Shown: positions 26,080 to 34,375, numbered from the stretch's first letter. The stretch: DNA of 60,823 nt from Actinomycetota bacterium (GCA_027314515.1 DAHVAR010000157.1:1-60823), one strand, 5' to 3'. The notes: generated by a model not told the origin, from the sequence alone. Numbers and translations are program-made.

Positions 26080-27516
26080 GTGGCTGGCGCAATCGACGAG
26101 CTGAGCGTTTTCGATGGTGCGCGGCCGAGGCGCACCGGTGACCTGGCGCTGGAAAGCCAGGGGATTGGCCCGATCCCGGCTGACGCACGCTACGGCGCCG
26201 TCTGGCGGATGTTCACGGTGTGGTTCACCCCCAACATGGAACTGTCCGGAGTGTTTGCCGGCACGCTGGCGGTTCTGCTCGGCCTGGGATTCTGGCTGGG
26301 GCTGGCCGCCATCGTTCTCGGGACTGTCATCGGCTCGGTCCCGGTGGCGTTGCTGTGCACCTGGGGACCACAGACCGGCACCGGGCAGGTCCCGCTGGCC
26401 CGGCTGCCATTCGGGAAGACGATCGTGCTGCCGGCCACGGTGCAGTGGCTGTCCTCGATTGCCTGGGATGCGCTGGTCGGACTGTTCGGCGGTCAGGCGG
26501 CCGCGCTGCTGCTCGGCATCCCGTTCTGGGCAGGCGCTGCGCTGGTGCTGGCCGTCGAGGGCCTGGTCAGCGTCTACGGCTATGAGTTCGTTCACCGGCT
26601 GCAGTCGTGGGGCTCGACGATCCTGATCGTCCTGTTCGTGGTCCTGACGGTGCGCATCTTCCAGCACCACACCGTCCTGCCTGTCGACACCGTCCACGGC
26701 TTCGCACTGGCCGGTGCCTTCGTGCTGATGACGACCATCGCGCTTAGCCAGGGGATCTCCTGGGCCACCTATGCATCCGACTACAGCCGCTACCTCACGC
26801 CCTCCTCCTCACGGCGGGCGATCTTCTGGCTGACCCTGGGCGGCCTGACCGCCTCCTACGTGTGGGTGGAGACCATCGGGCTCGGTGCTGCAAGCATCCT
26901 CGGGAACCAGACGGTCGCGGGCGTGCGGACACTCATGGGTGGCGGGACGCTCGGTGTGCTGGCACTGATAGCCATCGCGTTCGGTGCCGTCACGTCCAAT
27001 TCGATGAATGACTACACCGGTTCGCTCGCCTTCCAGGCGCTCGGCGTACGGCTCCGCCGGCCGGTTACGGCCGCGCTGGTGGCAGCGCTGGCCTTCGCCG
27101 CGATCCTGTGGATGCACGCGGCCGACACCTCGGGCAGGTTCGAGAACATCCTGCTGTTCGTCGGCTACTGGATCGCGCCGTTCTGCGCGATCGTCATGAT
27201 CGACTGGCACGACCACAAGAACGCCTACGAGCCGTCAATGCTGCGCGCCGCGCTGCCGTTCCGGCGCCTGCGCGGCGGCTGGCCGGCCCTGGCGTCGTTC
27301 GTGCTTGCCTTCGCAGCGATGCTGCCGTTCATGAATACCTCGGTCATCGAGGGCCCGGCTGCCGTTGCCCTGCATGGTGCCGACATTGCCTTCTACGTGG
27401 GCTTCATCGTCGCGGCAGTGCTCTACTACTGGCTGCGGCGAGCTGGCCGGACGCGCGGTGGCGCCGCGCACGGCGATGGGTCACCCGTGGAGACTGCGGT
27501 CAGCCGCGAGCAGTAG
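26080..27516 (+). CDS. cytX: NCS1-family permease, CytX-like thiamine-precursor (hydroxymethylpyrimidine) transporter
   Basis: 478 residues with about twelve helices and NCS1 features: MFTVWFTPNMELSGVFAG near residue 45, ISWATYASDYSRYLTP and VTSNSMNDYTGSLAFQALG. The TPP riboswitch directly upstream indicates a thiamine-related substrate; TPP-controlled NCS1 permeases are called CytX and are proposed HMP importers. GTG start right after the riboswitch. It stands alone, so it is a salvage gene separate from thiamine biosynthesis. Confidence 0.88.
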   Translation: MAGAIDELSVFDGARPRRTGDLALESQGIGPIPADARYGAVWRMFTVWFTPNMELSGVFAGTLAVLLGLGFWLGLAAIVLGTVIGSVPVALLCTWGPQTGTGQVPLARLPFGKTIVLPATVQWLSSIAWDALVGLFGGQAAALLLGIPFWAGAALVLAVEGLVSVYGYEFVHRLQSWGSTILIVLFVVLTVRIFQHHTVLPVDTVHGFALAGAFVLMTTIALSQGISWATYASDYSRYLTPSSSRRAIFWLTLGGLTASYVWVETIGLGAASILGNQTVAGVRTLMGGGTLGVLALIAIAFGAVTSNSMNDYTGSLAFQALGVRLRRPVTAALVAALAFAAILWMHAADTSGRFENILLFVGYWIAPFCAIVMIDWHDHKNAYEPSMLRAALPFRRLRGGWPALASFVLAFAAMLPFMNTSVIEGPAAVALHGADIAFYVGFIVAAVLYYWLRRAGRTRGGAAHGDGSPVETAVSREQ

Positions 27517-27545
27517 GCGGCGGCGCTGACGCTGCCAACGGTGGC

Positions 27546-27918
27546 ATGGCGGCCGGATATGTTACCAGTGTGCAGGCTGCGGCGCTCAGGTCAGCGGGCG
27601 TGCGCTGGGCAGTGTCCGGTGTCACGTTGTCGATACTGGCCGCAGATCAGCTGAGCAAATCCCTGGTCCTCGAAGCCCATCCGGACCCTGGTGACGGCTT
27701 GCTCGCGGTCCGGTTGGTGCGCAACACAGGAGCCAGCTTCGGTGTGGGGGCTGGACATCCCGTCCTGGTCATGCTGGTTTCCGCGGTAGTTATCGCCGCC
27801 CTCATTCAACATCGCGGACGTCGCCATCCGGGTCGGCGTGGTTGGCGCGATCCTCGCGATGCCCGGCACCTGGAATCGCCTGACGTCGTGGCTCACCGCC
27901 CGCCGGAGCCATGCATAG
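27546..27918 (+). pseudogene. lspA: lspA (signal peptidase II) with internal deletion and frameshift
   Basis: The N-terminal half is recognisable (ILAADQLSKSLVLEAHP, then VRLVRNTGASFGVGAGHP) up to VVIAAL at about 27803. At 27805 the frame changes and the typical C-terminus begins (FNIADVAIRVGVVGAILAM, ending TSWLTARRSHA at TAG 27916-27918). The intervening segment that normally holds the NLxDR catalytic Asp and its helix, about 45-50 residues, is absent. Only the second catalytic Asp (NIADV) remains, so the protein could not cleave prolipoproteins. The start may be ATG 27546 or GTG 27570. A functional copy must exist elsewhere. Confidence 0.85.
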
Positions 27919-28707
27919 CAGCGGGACCGAGTCACTGACCCGTTCATGGGCTTGCCGACCACGAACCAGGCCACGGTCCGGCTTGATGGCCTGGATGATG
28001 GCCGAGTGCAGGCCGTCGGCCGCCCGGCTGGTGCTGGTGATGGTGACGCCGGAGAAGCCGGCCGCGGTCAGCAGGCGCTGGTACTCCGGCTGCGTGAGCG
28101 CTCCGGCGAGACAGCCGACATCCTGTTCGCTGCGGGCGAGTTGTACCGGGTTGGCGCCCTCGTCGGCGGTGACGTCACTGATGCCGAGTCGTCCGCCGGG
28201 CTTGAGGACGCGGAACGCCTCGGCCAGGACGGCGGGCTTGTCACCGGACAAGTTGATGACGCAGTTGGAGATGACGACGTCGACGTGGTTATCCGGCAGG
28301 GGGATGCTCTCGATGCGGCCGTGCAGGAACCGGGCGTTGGTGACCTGCGTCTGGTCAGCGTTCGCGCGGGCAAGGGCGAGCATGTCGGCGCTGGCGTCCA
28401 GGCCATAAGCGACGCCGTCCGGTGCGACTCTGCGGGCGGATAGCAGCACATCGAGGCCCCCGCCGGAGCCAAGGTCCAGGACAGTGTCCCCGGGCCGGAG
28501 CCCGGCGACCATCAACGGGTTTCCGCAGCCCAGGCTCGCGCGGAAAGCGGACTCCGGCGCCTGGCTGCGATCGGCGTAGGCGACGGCGCCGAAGCTGCAC
28601 TCCCCGGCGGCACCGCGATCGCAGTCGCTGAGGTCGTCTCCGCTTAGCGCGGCCAAAGCGAGCCGGGAGTACTTGCTGATAATCGGGTCGTCGCCGTCGG
28701 CTGTCAT
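27802..28707 (-). CDS. arsM: Arsenite S-adenosylmethionine methyltransferase
   Basis: 301 residues. The SAM-binding motif VLDLGSGGGLDVLLSA follows SLGCGNP. The three conserved arsenite-binding cysteines of ArsM are present: C61 (SLGCGNP), C149 (SNCVINL) and C199 (VGCLAGAL). It methylates As(III) to methylarsenite and further products in the cytosol. ATG 28707 is 9 bases after the arsR stop, with GGGAG upstream, so the two genes form an operon. The enzyme normally ends near IIQAIKP; here another 57 residues of low-complexity polar sequence continue, partly antisense to the lspA remnant, which suggests the native stop was lost. Confidence 0.9.
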   Translation of the reverse strand: MTADGDDPIISKYSRLALAALSGDDLSDCDRGAAGECSFGAVAYADRSQAPESAFRASLGCGNPLMVAGLRPGDTVLDLGSGGGLDVLLSARRVAPDGVAYGLDASADMLALARANADQTQVTNARFLHGRIESIPLPDNHVDVVISNCVINLSGDKPAVLAEAFRVLKPGGRLGISDVTADEGANPVQLARSEQDVGCLAGALTQPEYQRLLTAAGFSGVTITSTSRAADGLHSAIIQAIKPDRGLVRGRQAHERVSDSVPLLCMAPAGGEPRRQAIPGAGHREDRANHADPDGDVRDVE

Positions 28708-28716
28708 GCAGTCTCC

Positions 28717-29067
28717 CTATGCGGATGTGGCTGGTAGCGGCGGAACTGGGGCTGGCTTGCCCATCACGATGTCTGCTGCTGTCGGGAAGCAGCCGACGCA
28801 GGCCTCGTTGATCCGGTAATAGGTGGCGGTGCCCCGGTGATCGGCGAGCACGAACCGCACGTCAGCCAGGACCTTCAGGTGCGCCGAGACGGTGGACTGG
28901 CCGATGTCCACCGCGGCGACGATCTCGCCGACGCTCATCGGGGTGCCGCGGCGGGCTAGCAGGGCAACGATCTGGATCCGGCTGGCGTCCGCGAGCGCCT
29001 TGAACCAGCTGGCGAACTCGGCCGCCGTCGCGCGGTCGAGCGCCGGTTGCTCGTGAGCATTCATCAT
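28717..29067 (-). CDS. arsR: ArsR-family repressor, first copy
   Basis: 116 residues. A winged helix spans most of the protein (FASWFKALADASRIQIVALLA, VDIGQSTVSAHLKVLADV, RGTATYYRIN). The C-terminal tail holds ACVGCF, a CxxC pair that could bind As(III) or another thiophilic metal. No ribosome-binding site precedes ATG 29067/29064, while TTGCGG and TATCGT sit 18 bases apart just upstream, so the transcript is probably leaderless. An inverted repeat covers this promoter, consistent with autorepression. It is the first gene of the arsR-arsM operon. Confidence 0.9.
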   Translation of the reverse strand: MMNAHEQPALDRATAAEFASWFKALADASRIQIVALLARRGTPMSVGEIVAAVDIGQSTVSAHLKVLADVRFVLADHRGTATYYRINEACVGCFPTAADIVMGKPAPVPPLPATSA

Positions 29068-29088
29068 TCATCGACGATAGACGATGAA
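29067..29088. promoter_or_regulatory. Promoter and palindromic operator of arsR-arsM
   Basis: TTCATCG-N8-CGATGAA, a perfect 7-bp inverted repeat. It overlaps the presumed -10 (TATCGT, read on the minus strand) and the first base of the start codon, as expected for an ArsR operator on a leaderless promoter. Confidence 0.65.
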
Positions 29089-29174
29089 GGTGAAATTCCG
29101 CAAGGCCACGGAAACGGGGGAGAGGGCGCCAGCCGGTGGGCGCCCGGCAGCGGCTAGCCGGAGGCGCCCGGCGG

Positions 29175-29558
29175 TTAGCCGGAGACGCCGACGGAGCCGG
29201 GGGCAGGCGTGCTGGCGATCAGGGCGGCGATGCTGGCCAGCGCAGCGGGCCTGACCCGGTAGTACACCCAGACGCCGCGCTTGTCGCGGTTCAGCAGCCC
29301 GGCGCCATGCAGGACCTTAAGGTGGTGGCTGATCGTGGGCTGGGACAGGTCGAAGGCGTCGTTCAGGTCGCAGACGCAGGCCTCGCCGCCGGCGCGGGAG
29401 GCGACCAGCGACATCAGCCGCAAGCGCACCGGGTCCGCAAGCGCCTTCAGCAGCGGCGCGATCTGCTCGGCCTGGTCCCGCGACAGGGGCTGGGCGGCCA
29501 GCGGTGCGCAGCACGCGGCCGCGCCGACCGGGTCCAGCCTGAGGAGAGACTTCGACAT
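29175..29558 (-). CDS. arsR: ArsR-family repressor, second copy (arsenic-responsive type)
   Basis: About 127 residues from ATG 29558; the frame is open upstream but that part has no homology. The recognition region reads FDLSQPTISHHLKVLHGAGLL, and just before it lies ACVCDL, the classic As(III)-binding CxC motif of ArsR in the DNA-contact helix region. A further CC pair (AACCAPL, near residue 15) supplies possible extra thiols, as in three-Cys ArsR variants. It is divergent from the arsI/cadI gene. Different Cys placement from the other ArsR suggests different ligands, for example inorganic versus methylated arsenic (inference). Confidence 0.9.
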   Translation of the reverse strand: MSKSLLRLDPVGAAACCAPLAAQPLSRDQAEQIAPLLKALADPVRLRLMSLVASRAGGEACVCDLNDAFDLSQPTISHHLKVLHGAGLLNRDKRGVWVYYRVRPAALASIAALIASTPAPGSVGVSG

Positions 29559-29573
29559 ACATCTATATTGACA
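29556..29573. promoter_or_regulatory. Overlapping divergent promoters between arsR and arsI/cadI
   Basis: An AT-rich block in a GC-rich context. On the plus strand TTGACA (29568-29573) is a perfect -35 for the arsI side. On the minus strand AATATAGAT precedes ATG 29558 by a few bases with TTGCCA 18 bases further up, giving a probably leaderless arsR promoter. One repressor bound here could control both directions. Confidence 0.5.
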
Positions 29574-29643
29574 GAGGGCTATGCCTGTGGCAAGCTCGGG
29601 CTGGCCAAGACATAGAGGGTCATCGATATCCAGGGAGGTTCCC

Positions 29644-30168
29644 ATGACCGGCCGCGTACAGCTCGCGATCAACGTCGACGACCTGGCGGAGTCAATCGGG
29701 TTCTACAGCAAGCTCTTCGGTGCCGAGCCGGCGAAGGTCCGGCCAGGTTACGCCAACTTCGCGATCGCCGACCCGCCGCTCAAGCTCATCCTGATGGAGA
29801 ACCCCGGCCACGGCGGCAGTATCAACCACCTGGGCGTCGAGGTCCCCGACACCGACGCGGTCGATGCTGAGCAGCAGCGCCTCGCCGGAGTCGGTCTTGC
29901 CTCAATCGACGAGCGCGACACCACCTGCTGCTACGCCCGGCAGGACAAGTTCTGGGTGCAGGGCGCGCCCAACGGTGAGCGCTGGGAAATCTATACCGTT
30001 CTGGCCGACAGCCAGGAATTCTGGGGCGAGAGCGGCAGCAAGAGCTTCGACGCGGTCGAGGCAGCGCCGGACGCCAGCGAGCCGGCCGCGGCCACCGGGG
30101 CATGCTGCGGGGACGCCGGGCTGGGCGAGCAGACCACCGAGTCGGCCGCCCCGGCGTGCTGCGGCTGA
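29644..30168 (+). CDS. arsI: ArsI/CadI-family VOC metalloenzyme (C-As lyase or cadmium-induced protein)
   Basis: 174 residues, a vicinal-oxygen-chelate domain of two halves (residues 5-120) with H62 (NHLGVEV), E115 (WEIYTVL) and the vicinal pair C95-C96 in DTTCCYARQDKFWV. ArsI uses such a Cys pair to bind methylarsenite and cleave the C-As bond with O2. The N-terminal metal position is Gln as in mycobacterial CadI, not His as in Bacillus ArsI, so C-As lyase activity is not certain. The tail carries two extra Cys pairs (GACCG and PACCG). ATG 29644 follows CAGGGAGG. Confidence 0.85.
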   Translation: MTGRVQLAINVDDLAESIGFYSKLFGAEPAKVRPGYANFAIADPPLKLILMENPGHGGSINHLGVEVPDTDAVDAEQQRLAGVGLASIDERDTTCCYARQDKFWVQGAPNGERWEIYTVLADSQEFWGESGSKSFDAVEAAPDASEPAAATGACCGDAGLGEQTTESAAPACCG

Positions 30169-30178
30169 CCGACCCTCG

Positions 30179-31369
30179 TCACCGGCGGCCCGGCGGTGAC
30201 AACACAGCCCTGATCGCCCTGATCGCCCTGATCGCCAGGATCACCAGCACTACTGCGGTGGTCATCCGGTTTCTGGCTGACGCCGGAGCGGCGGCGGGCT
30301 GGCCGGGAACGGCAGCTTCGAGCTGGGCGGCCAGCCGCAGGCCGGCATCCGACTCTGCGGCCGTCAGCATGCGCCGTTGCTGCAGAACGTAGAGCAGGGC
30401 GAAGCCGGGCGCCACGAGCAGCACCGCGAGGGCCGCCACGACGAACTCTCCCACCAGGGAACCGGTGGGTGCACTGCCCGCTTCCAGCGACAGCGATGTG
30501 GGCAGCAGGTAAGGGTACTGGGCCAGTCCCCAGCCCCACATGACGGTCGCCACCGCGACGGCGGCGGTTCCCCGCAGGATCAGGTCGTGGTACCAGCGCA
30601 GCCAGAGCATGCCGAGCACGGCGATCCCCGCGGCTATCGAGATCACGACGAGCGGCAGCGCGATGCCGGTCAGCCGACCGTAGAGGTAGGGCGAGCTAGC
30701 CGACAGTTCCGCGAACGTGCCGCCAGCCAGCCCGCCGGTGACAACCCCGGCCGCGGTAGCGCGCAGCGAGAAGTAGCGCGTCAGGTCCTGATGCCCGCGC
30801 TGGCGGGCCTCCCGGACCAGGAACACCGCGCTGATGTAGGCGCAGGCGGCGACGAACAGCAACCCGGTGAGTATCGCGGTGGGCGAGGTCCAGGCGGCCA
30901 GCACGTTGCCGGCCGGGTGCACGGGCACCTGCCCGGTGGCGATGGCCCCGGGAACGGTGCCCAGGAAGAACGGCGTGAGCAGCGAGGCGCCGGCGAACGC
31001 CGCACCAGTGAACTGGCGCATGTGCAGCCGCTGCGCGGTGTGCCGGAAGGCGAAGCCCGCGCCGCGGAGGACGATGCCGAGTACGGACACCGCGAGTGGG
31101 ACGAACAGCGCGGTCATGATGGCGGCGAACGCGATAGGGAACGCGGTCCACGTCAGCACCAGGATGAAGACCAGCCACACGTGGTTGCCTTCCCAGACCG
31201 GGGTGATGGACTTGTCGATCAGCTCTCGTGGCGCCGCGCCGCGCCGCGCGCCGCCAGCCAGCAGGTCCCAGATCCCGCCGCCGAAGTCCGCCCCGCCGAA
31301 CAGCGCGTACGCGGCGATGACCACGATCAGGATCGCGGCGACCCCGATGGCGTCCGCCGAGGGGCTCAT
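30179..31369 (-). CDS. cydB: Cytochrome bd ubiquinol/menaquinol oxidase subunit II
   Basis: 396 residues with about nine helices. Typical CydB features: YALFGGADFGGGIWDLLAGG at the N-terminus, ITPVWEGNHVWLVFILVL and a cytosolic region FRHTAQRLHMR. It partners with CydA to hold the quinol oxidase in the membrane. Its ATG overlaps the cydA stop (ATGA). The last residues (ILAIRAIRAIRAVL) are encoded by three tandem 9-bp units at 30210-30236, an unusual, likely slippage-derived tail. No cydC/cydD follows. Confidence 0.93.
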   Translation of the reverse strand: MSPSADAIGVAAILIVVIAAYALFGGADFGGGIWDLLAGGARRGAAPRELIDKSITPVWEGNHVWLVFILVLTWTAFPIAFAAIMTALFVPLAVSVLGIVLRGAGFAFRHTAQRLHMRQFTGAAFAGASLLTPFFLGTVPGAIATGQVPVHPAGNVLAAWTSPTAILTGLLFVAACAYISAVFLVREARQRGHQDLTRYFSLRATAAGVVTGGLAGGTFAELSASSPYLYGRLTGIALPLVVISIAAGIAVLGMLWLRWYHDLILRGTAAVAVATVMWGWGLAQYPYLLPTSLSLEAGSAPTGSLVGEFVVAALAVLLVAPGFALLYVLQQRRMLTAAESDAGLRLAAQLEAAVPGQPAAAPASARNRMTTAVVLVILAIRAIRAIRAVLSPPGRR

Positions 31370-32808
31370 CGAACCCCCGGCCCGCCGGAGGATGCCCTGG
31401 ACGCGGTCGGCGGTCCCGCAGGCCCGGCGGAGGCGGCCCCGGCCGGCGCGGGACCGTACGGCACCTGCTCCGCCTCCTCTTCGGCAGCCGCCCCCCGCCG
31501 CCACCGTCGCGACATGACCATCGGCACGCCGATCGAGACCACCGTCAGGATCGCGTAAAGGGCCAGCATCACCCCCAGGGTGACCGGAACCCCGCTGGCT
31601 GGGGTGACGGCGCTGCTGACCAGCAGTACGCGGTAGACGATCCACGGCTGGCGCCCAACCTCGGTGACGATCCACCCCGCCTCCATCGCGGCCGCGGCGG
31701 CCACGCCACTGAGCGCGGCCGGCGCCAGGAACCACGGCGTCATCAGCAGCCGCCGGTGGAACCACCACCACCAGGCCTGCCACGCCGCCAGCGCGAGCAG
31801 GACGAAGCCGAGGCCGACCATCAGGTCGAAACTCAGGTGGATGAGCGTGACGAGCGGCGGTCGCTGCGCCGGGGCGACGCTGTCCCAGCCGATGACCCGG
31901 GTGTGCGGCGAGAACCCGACCAGGATCGAGTCGAACGCCGGGACTGCGGCGCCGAAGTAGACATGGCCGTTGATCAGGATGCCGCCGATCCACTCGGGCG
32001 CGTCACGCGTGGTTTTGGCGACGTATTCCATCGCGGCGAACTTGACCGGCTGGTTGTGCGCGATGAAGCGGGCGATGATGTCGCCCATCAGAACCTGCAG
32101 CGGGGCCGCGATCCCGGCGATCGTGAACGGGATGGCGAAGCCCAGCCGGTGATAGCGGTCCCGCCGGCCGCGCAGCAGCCCCGCCGCGTACACGCCGGCC
32201 ACCAGGAAGCCCGTTACCATGTAGGCGGCGAGCACCATGTGAACTGTCTCGTACGGCGTCGAGGCGTTGAAGAACACCGATACCGGGTCGACGCTGGTGA
32301 TCTTGCCATGCCTGAGCGTGTACCCGGCCGGCGAGTTCATCCACGAGTTCGCCGCGACCACCGACATCGCGCCCAGCACTCCGGCCACGACGATCGGCAT
32401 GCCGCTCCACCAGTGCGCCCAGGGCGACAGCCGCTGCCACCCGTAGAGGTAGACCCCGACGAAGATCGCTTCCAGGAAGAAGAAGATTCCCTCCAGGGAG
32501 AACGGGAAGCCGATCGCCGCCCCGAACCGGCCCATCAGGCCCGGCCAGAGCAGGCCCATCTCGTACGACAGCACGGTCCCCGACACCGCGCCAACCGCCA
32601 CCAGCACCGCCATGACCTTCGACCAGCGGCGGGCAAGCAGCAGCGCTGCGGCACTGCCGCGCTTGATGCCAATCCACTCGGCAGTCATGGTGACTGCGGC
32701 GAACGCGATGCCGAAGCACGCGAGGATGATGTGGAACCCGAGCGACGACCCCATCTGCGACCGGGCCGGCACCGGGTTCACGGCCAGAACGTGCGCCATC
32801 GCGCCCAT
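31366..32808 (-). CDS. cydA: Cytochrome bd ubiquinol/menaquinol oxidase subunit I
   Basis: About 480 residues. Haem and quinol landmarks: H26 in SSLGFHIILACFG (high-spin haem), H190 in TPYETVHMVLAAYM (haem b558), SLEGIFFFLEAIFVGVYLYGW, and GWIVTEVGRQPWIVY, the conserved GRQPW. The quinol loop between helices 6 and 7 is short, as in most Gram-positive and actinobacterial CydA. High-affinity oxygen reduction without proton pumping; cytochrome bd is known to tolerate sulfide. ATG 32808 is chosen over upstream 32838; ATG 32799 is also possible. Confidence 0.93.
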   Translation of the reverse strand: MGAMAHVLAVNPVPARSQMGSSLGFHIILACFGIAFAAVTMTAEWIGIKRGSAAALLLARRWSKVMAVLVAVGAVSGTVLSYEMGLLWPGLMGRFGAAIGFPFSLEGIFFFLEAIFVGVYLYGWQRLSPWAHWWSGMPIVVAGVLGAMSVVAANSWMNSPAGYTLRHGKITSVDPVSVFFNASTPYETVHMVLAAYMVTGFLVAGVYAAGLLRGRRDRYHRLGFAIPFTIAGIAAPLQVLMGDIIARFIAHNQPVKFAAMEYVAKTTRDAPEWIGGILINGHVYFGAAVPAFDSILVGFSPHTRVIGWDSVAPAQRPPLVTLIHLSFDLMVGLGFVLLALAAWQAWWWWFHRRLLMTPWFLAPAALSGVAAAAAMEAGWIVTEVGRQPWIVYRVLLVSSAVTPASGVPVTLGVMLALYAILTVVSIGVPMVMSRRWRRGAAAEEEAEQVPYGPAPAGAASAGPAGPPTASRASSGGPGVR

Positions 32809-32891
32809 CGCGAGCCCCCGTTCGCTGCATCCCTGCATGGCGGCTGCAAAGCCGTAGCGCTAGGTGTACCGCCGGAGCGCGCCGGGTACAC

Positions 32892-33125
32892 GTGCGGAGA
32901 GTCGGTACCGCCGGGCGCAGAGGTGCATCGGAGTTGAGCAGCAGAAGCGCGGGAGCGGTCGCCCTGATCATCGTGCTCGGGCTGGTTGTCGGCACGCTCG
33001 GGCTCGTTGCGGCCTACCTGTACACCGTCGGGGTGCTGATCCTCTTCATCGGCGGCGTCGGCGCCGCCGTCCTGGTCGGCGAGTACCTCATCCGGTACGT
33101 CAGGAGCCGGCAACCGCCCGCCTGA
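32892..33125 (+). CDS. Small two-helix membrane protein
   Basis: 77 residues from GTG 32892, or about 63 from TTG 32934, which is preceded by CGGAG. Two hydrophobic helices (GAVALIIVLGLVVGTLGLVA, VGVLILFIGGVGAAVLVGEY) are followed by a basic end (RYVRSRQ). Unknown family. It is divergent from cydA and might be co-regulated with it, but no similarity to CydX is seen. Confidence 0.55.
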   Translation: MRRVGTAGRRGASELSSRSAGAVALIIVLGLVVGTLGLVAAYLYTVGVLILFIGGVGAAVLVGEYLIRYVRSRQPPA

Positions 33126-33191
33126 CGGCTTGGCTGCGCTCCGGGTGACCGCGCTGCGGGGAATGGCAACTTCCGGGAGGTGCGAGCACTA

Positions 33192-33632
33192 ATGCCAGAT
33201 AACGCGTCCCGGCCGGTGATCGTGGCCGGGGTCGACGGGTCTGAGGACAGCAAGACGGCGCTGCGGTGGGCTGTGCGCCAGGCATCGCTGACCGGCGGCA
33301 CGGTGCGTGCGGTGACCGCCTGGCAGGTTCCGTGGCGGATCTACCTGGCACCCAGTTACACCGAGGCTGACTACGAGCGGGACGCGGCCGAGATGCTTGC
33401 CAAGGCGGTGGCCGACGCGCTCGGCCCGGACCCGGCCGCCCCGGTCATCACGCGGCTGATCCAGGACCGTCCGGCGACTGCGCTGACCAGGCAGGCTGAG
33501 GACGCCGAGTTGCTGGTCGTCGGCTGCCACGGCCGGGGTGAGCTGCCAGGAATGCATCTGGGGTCGGTGGCGTCCTACTGCGTCCACCACGCTCCCTGCC
33601 CGGTGACGGTCATCTGCCACACCCGCCGGTGA
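33192..33632 (+). CDS. Universal stress protein (UspA family)
   Basis: About 146 residues, one Usp domain. N-terminal strand IVAGVDGSEDSKTALRWAV and the C-terminal ATP-binding loop VVGCHGRGELPGMHLGSVAS match the GxxG-9x-G(S/T) signature, so ATP binding is expected. In mycobacteria these proteins are part of the hypoxia regulon, which would fit the nearby cytochrome bd genes. A GGGAGG site is about 13 bases before ATG 33192; GTG 33180 is an alternative. Confidence 0.9.
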   Translation: MPDNASRPVIVAGVDGSEDSKTALRWAVRQASLTGGTVRAVTAWQVPWRIYLAPSYTEADYERDAAEMLAKAVADALGPDPAAPVITRLIQDRPATALTRQAEDAELLVVGCHGRGELPGMHLGSVASYCVHHAPCPVTVICHTRR

Positions 33633-33733
33633 GGCCCTGGCGCGGCGGCGCGCGCAGCCCCGTCCGTGAATAGTTCGCGACAGCACTGTTATCGGTATTT
33701 TCCGGAAGCAGGTGACGTGGCAGGATAGCGCGG

Positions 33734-34339
33734 GTGCTGACCGCTGACGACCCGCGCCGCCCGGTCCTGGTGCGCCGGGGCTTCGTCCTGGAGTACCTGA
33801 CGCTCGGCTGGAACGTAGTTGGCATCGTGGTCCTGGCCATAGCGGCGATCACTGCCCGGTCGGTCGCGCTGGCGGGCTTCGGCCTGGACTCGCTGATCGA
33901 GATCGGCGCCTCGGCCGTCGTTATCTGGGAACTGTCGGGGACCGGCGAGGACCGTCAGCGCCGCGGCCTGCGGCTGATCGGGTACGCGTTCGCCGCACTA
34001 GCGCTCTACCTGCTCATCCAGTCGACTCTGGTGCTGGCCGCCGGCTACCACCCGCGGCACTCGCCGCTGGGCATCGCCTGGACCGCCGTCACTGCTGTCG
34101 CGATGTTCGCCCTCGCCGCGGGCAAGGCCCGCACCGGCCGGGAACTGGACAATCCGGTCCTGCGGACCGAGGGGAAGGTCACCACCATCGACGGCATCCT
34201 CGCTGCCGCGGTGCTGCTCGGGCTGGTCCTGAATGCGGCGGCCGGGTGGTGGTGGGCCGACCCGGCGGCCGGGTATGTGCTGGTCTACTACGCCGCCCGC
34301 GAAGTCCGGGAGATCTTCTTCGCCGGCGAGCACGGCTGA
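33734..34339 (+). CDS. Cation-transporter-like membrane protein (CDF-related)
   Basis: 201 residues with six hydrophobic segments. The motif SVALAGFGLDSLIEIGASAVV resembles the metal-site helix of cation diffusion facilitators (HxxxD replaced by GxxxD/E), and a second acidic element occurs at TTIDGILAAAVLLG. It lacks the C-terminal cytosolic CDF domain. A divalent-metal efflux role is plausible but not demonstrated. GTG start. Confidence 0.75.
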   Translation: MLTADDPRRPVLVRRGFVLEYLTLGWNVVGIVVLAIAAITARSVALAGFGLDSLIEIGASAVVIWELSGTGEDRQRRGLRLIGYAFAALALYLLIQSTLVLAAGYHPRHSPLGIAWTAVTAVAMFALAAGKARTGRELDNPVLRTEGKVTTIDGILAAAVLLGLVLNAAAGWWWADPAAGYVLVYYAAREVREIFFAGEHG

Positions 34340-34375
34340 CGCCGCCTGCAGCTGCGCCGACGGTGCGGCCGTGGC

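Noticed and set aside
30377-32937. Long plus-strand frames opposite cydA and cydB
   Set aside because: Composition bias of GC-rich antisense sequence; cydA and cydB are complete on the minus strand.
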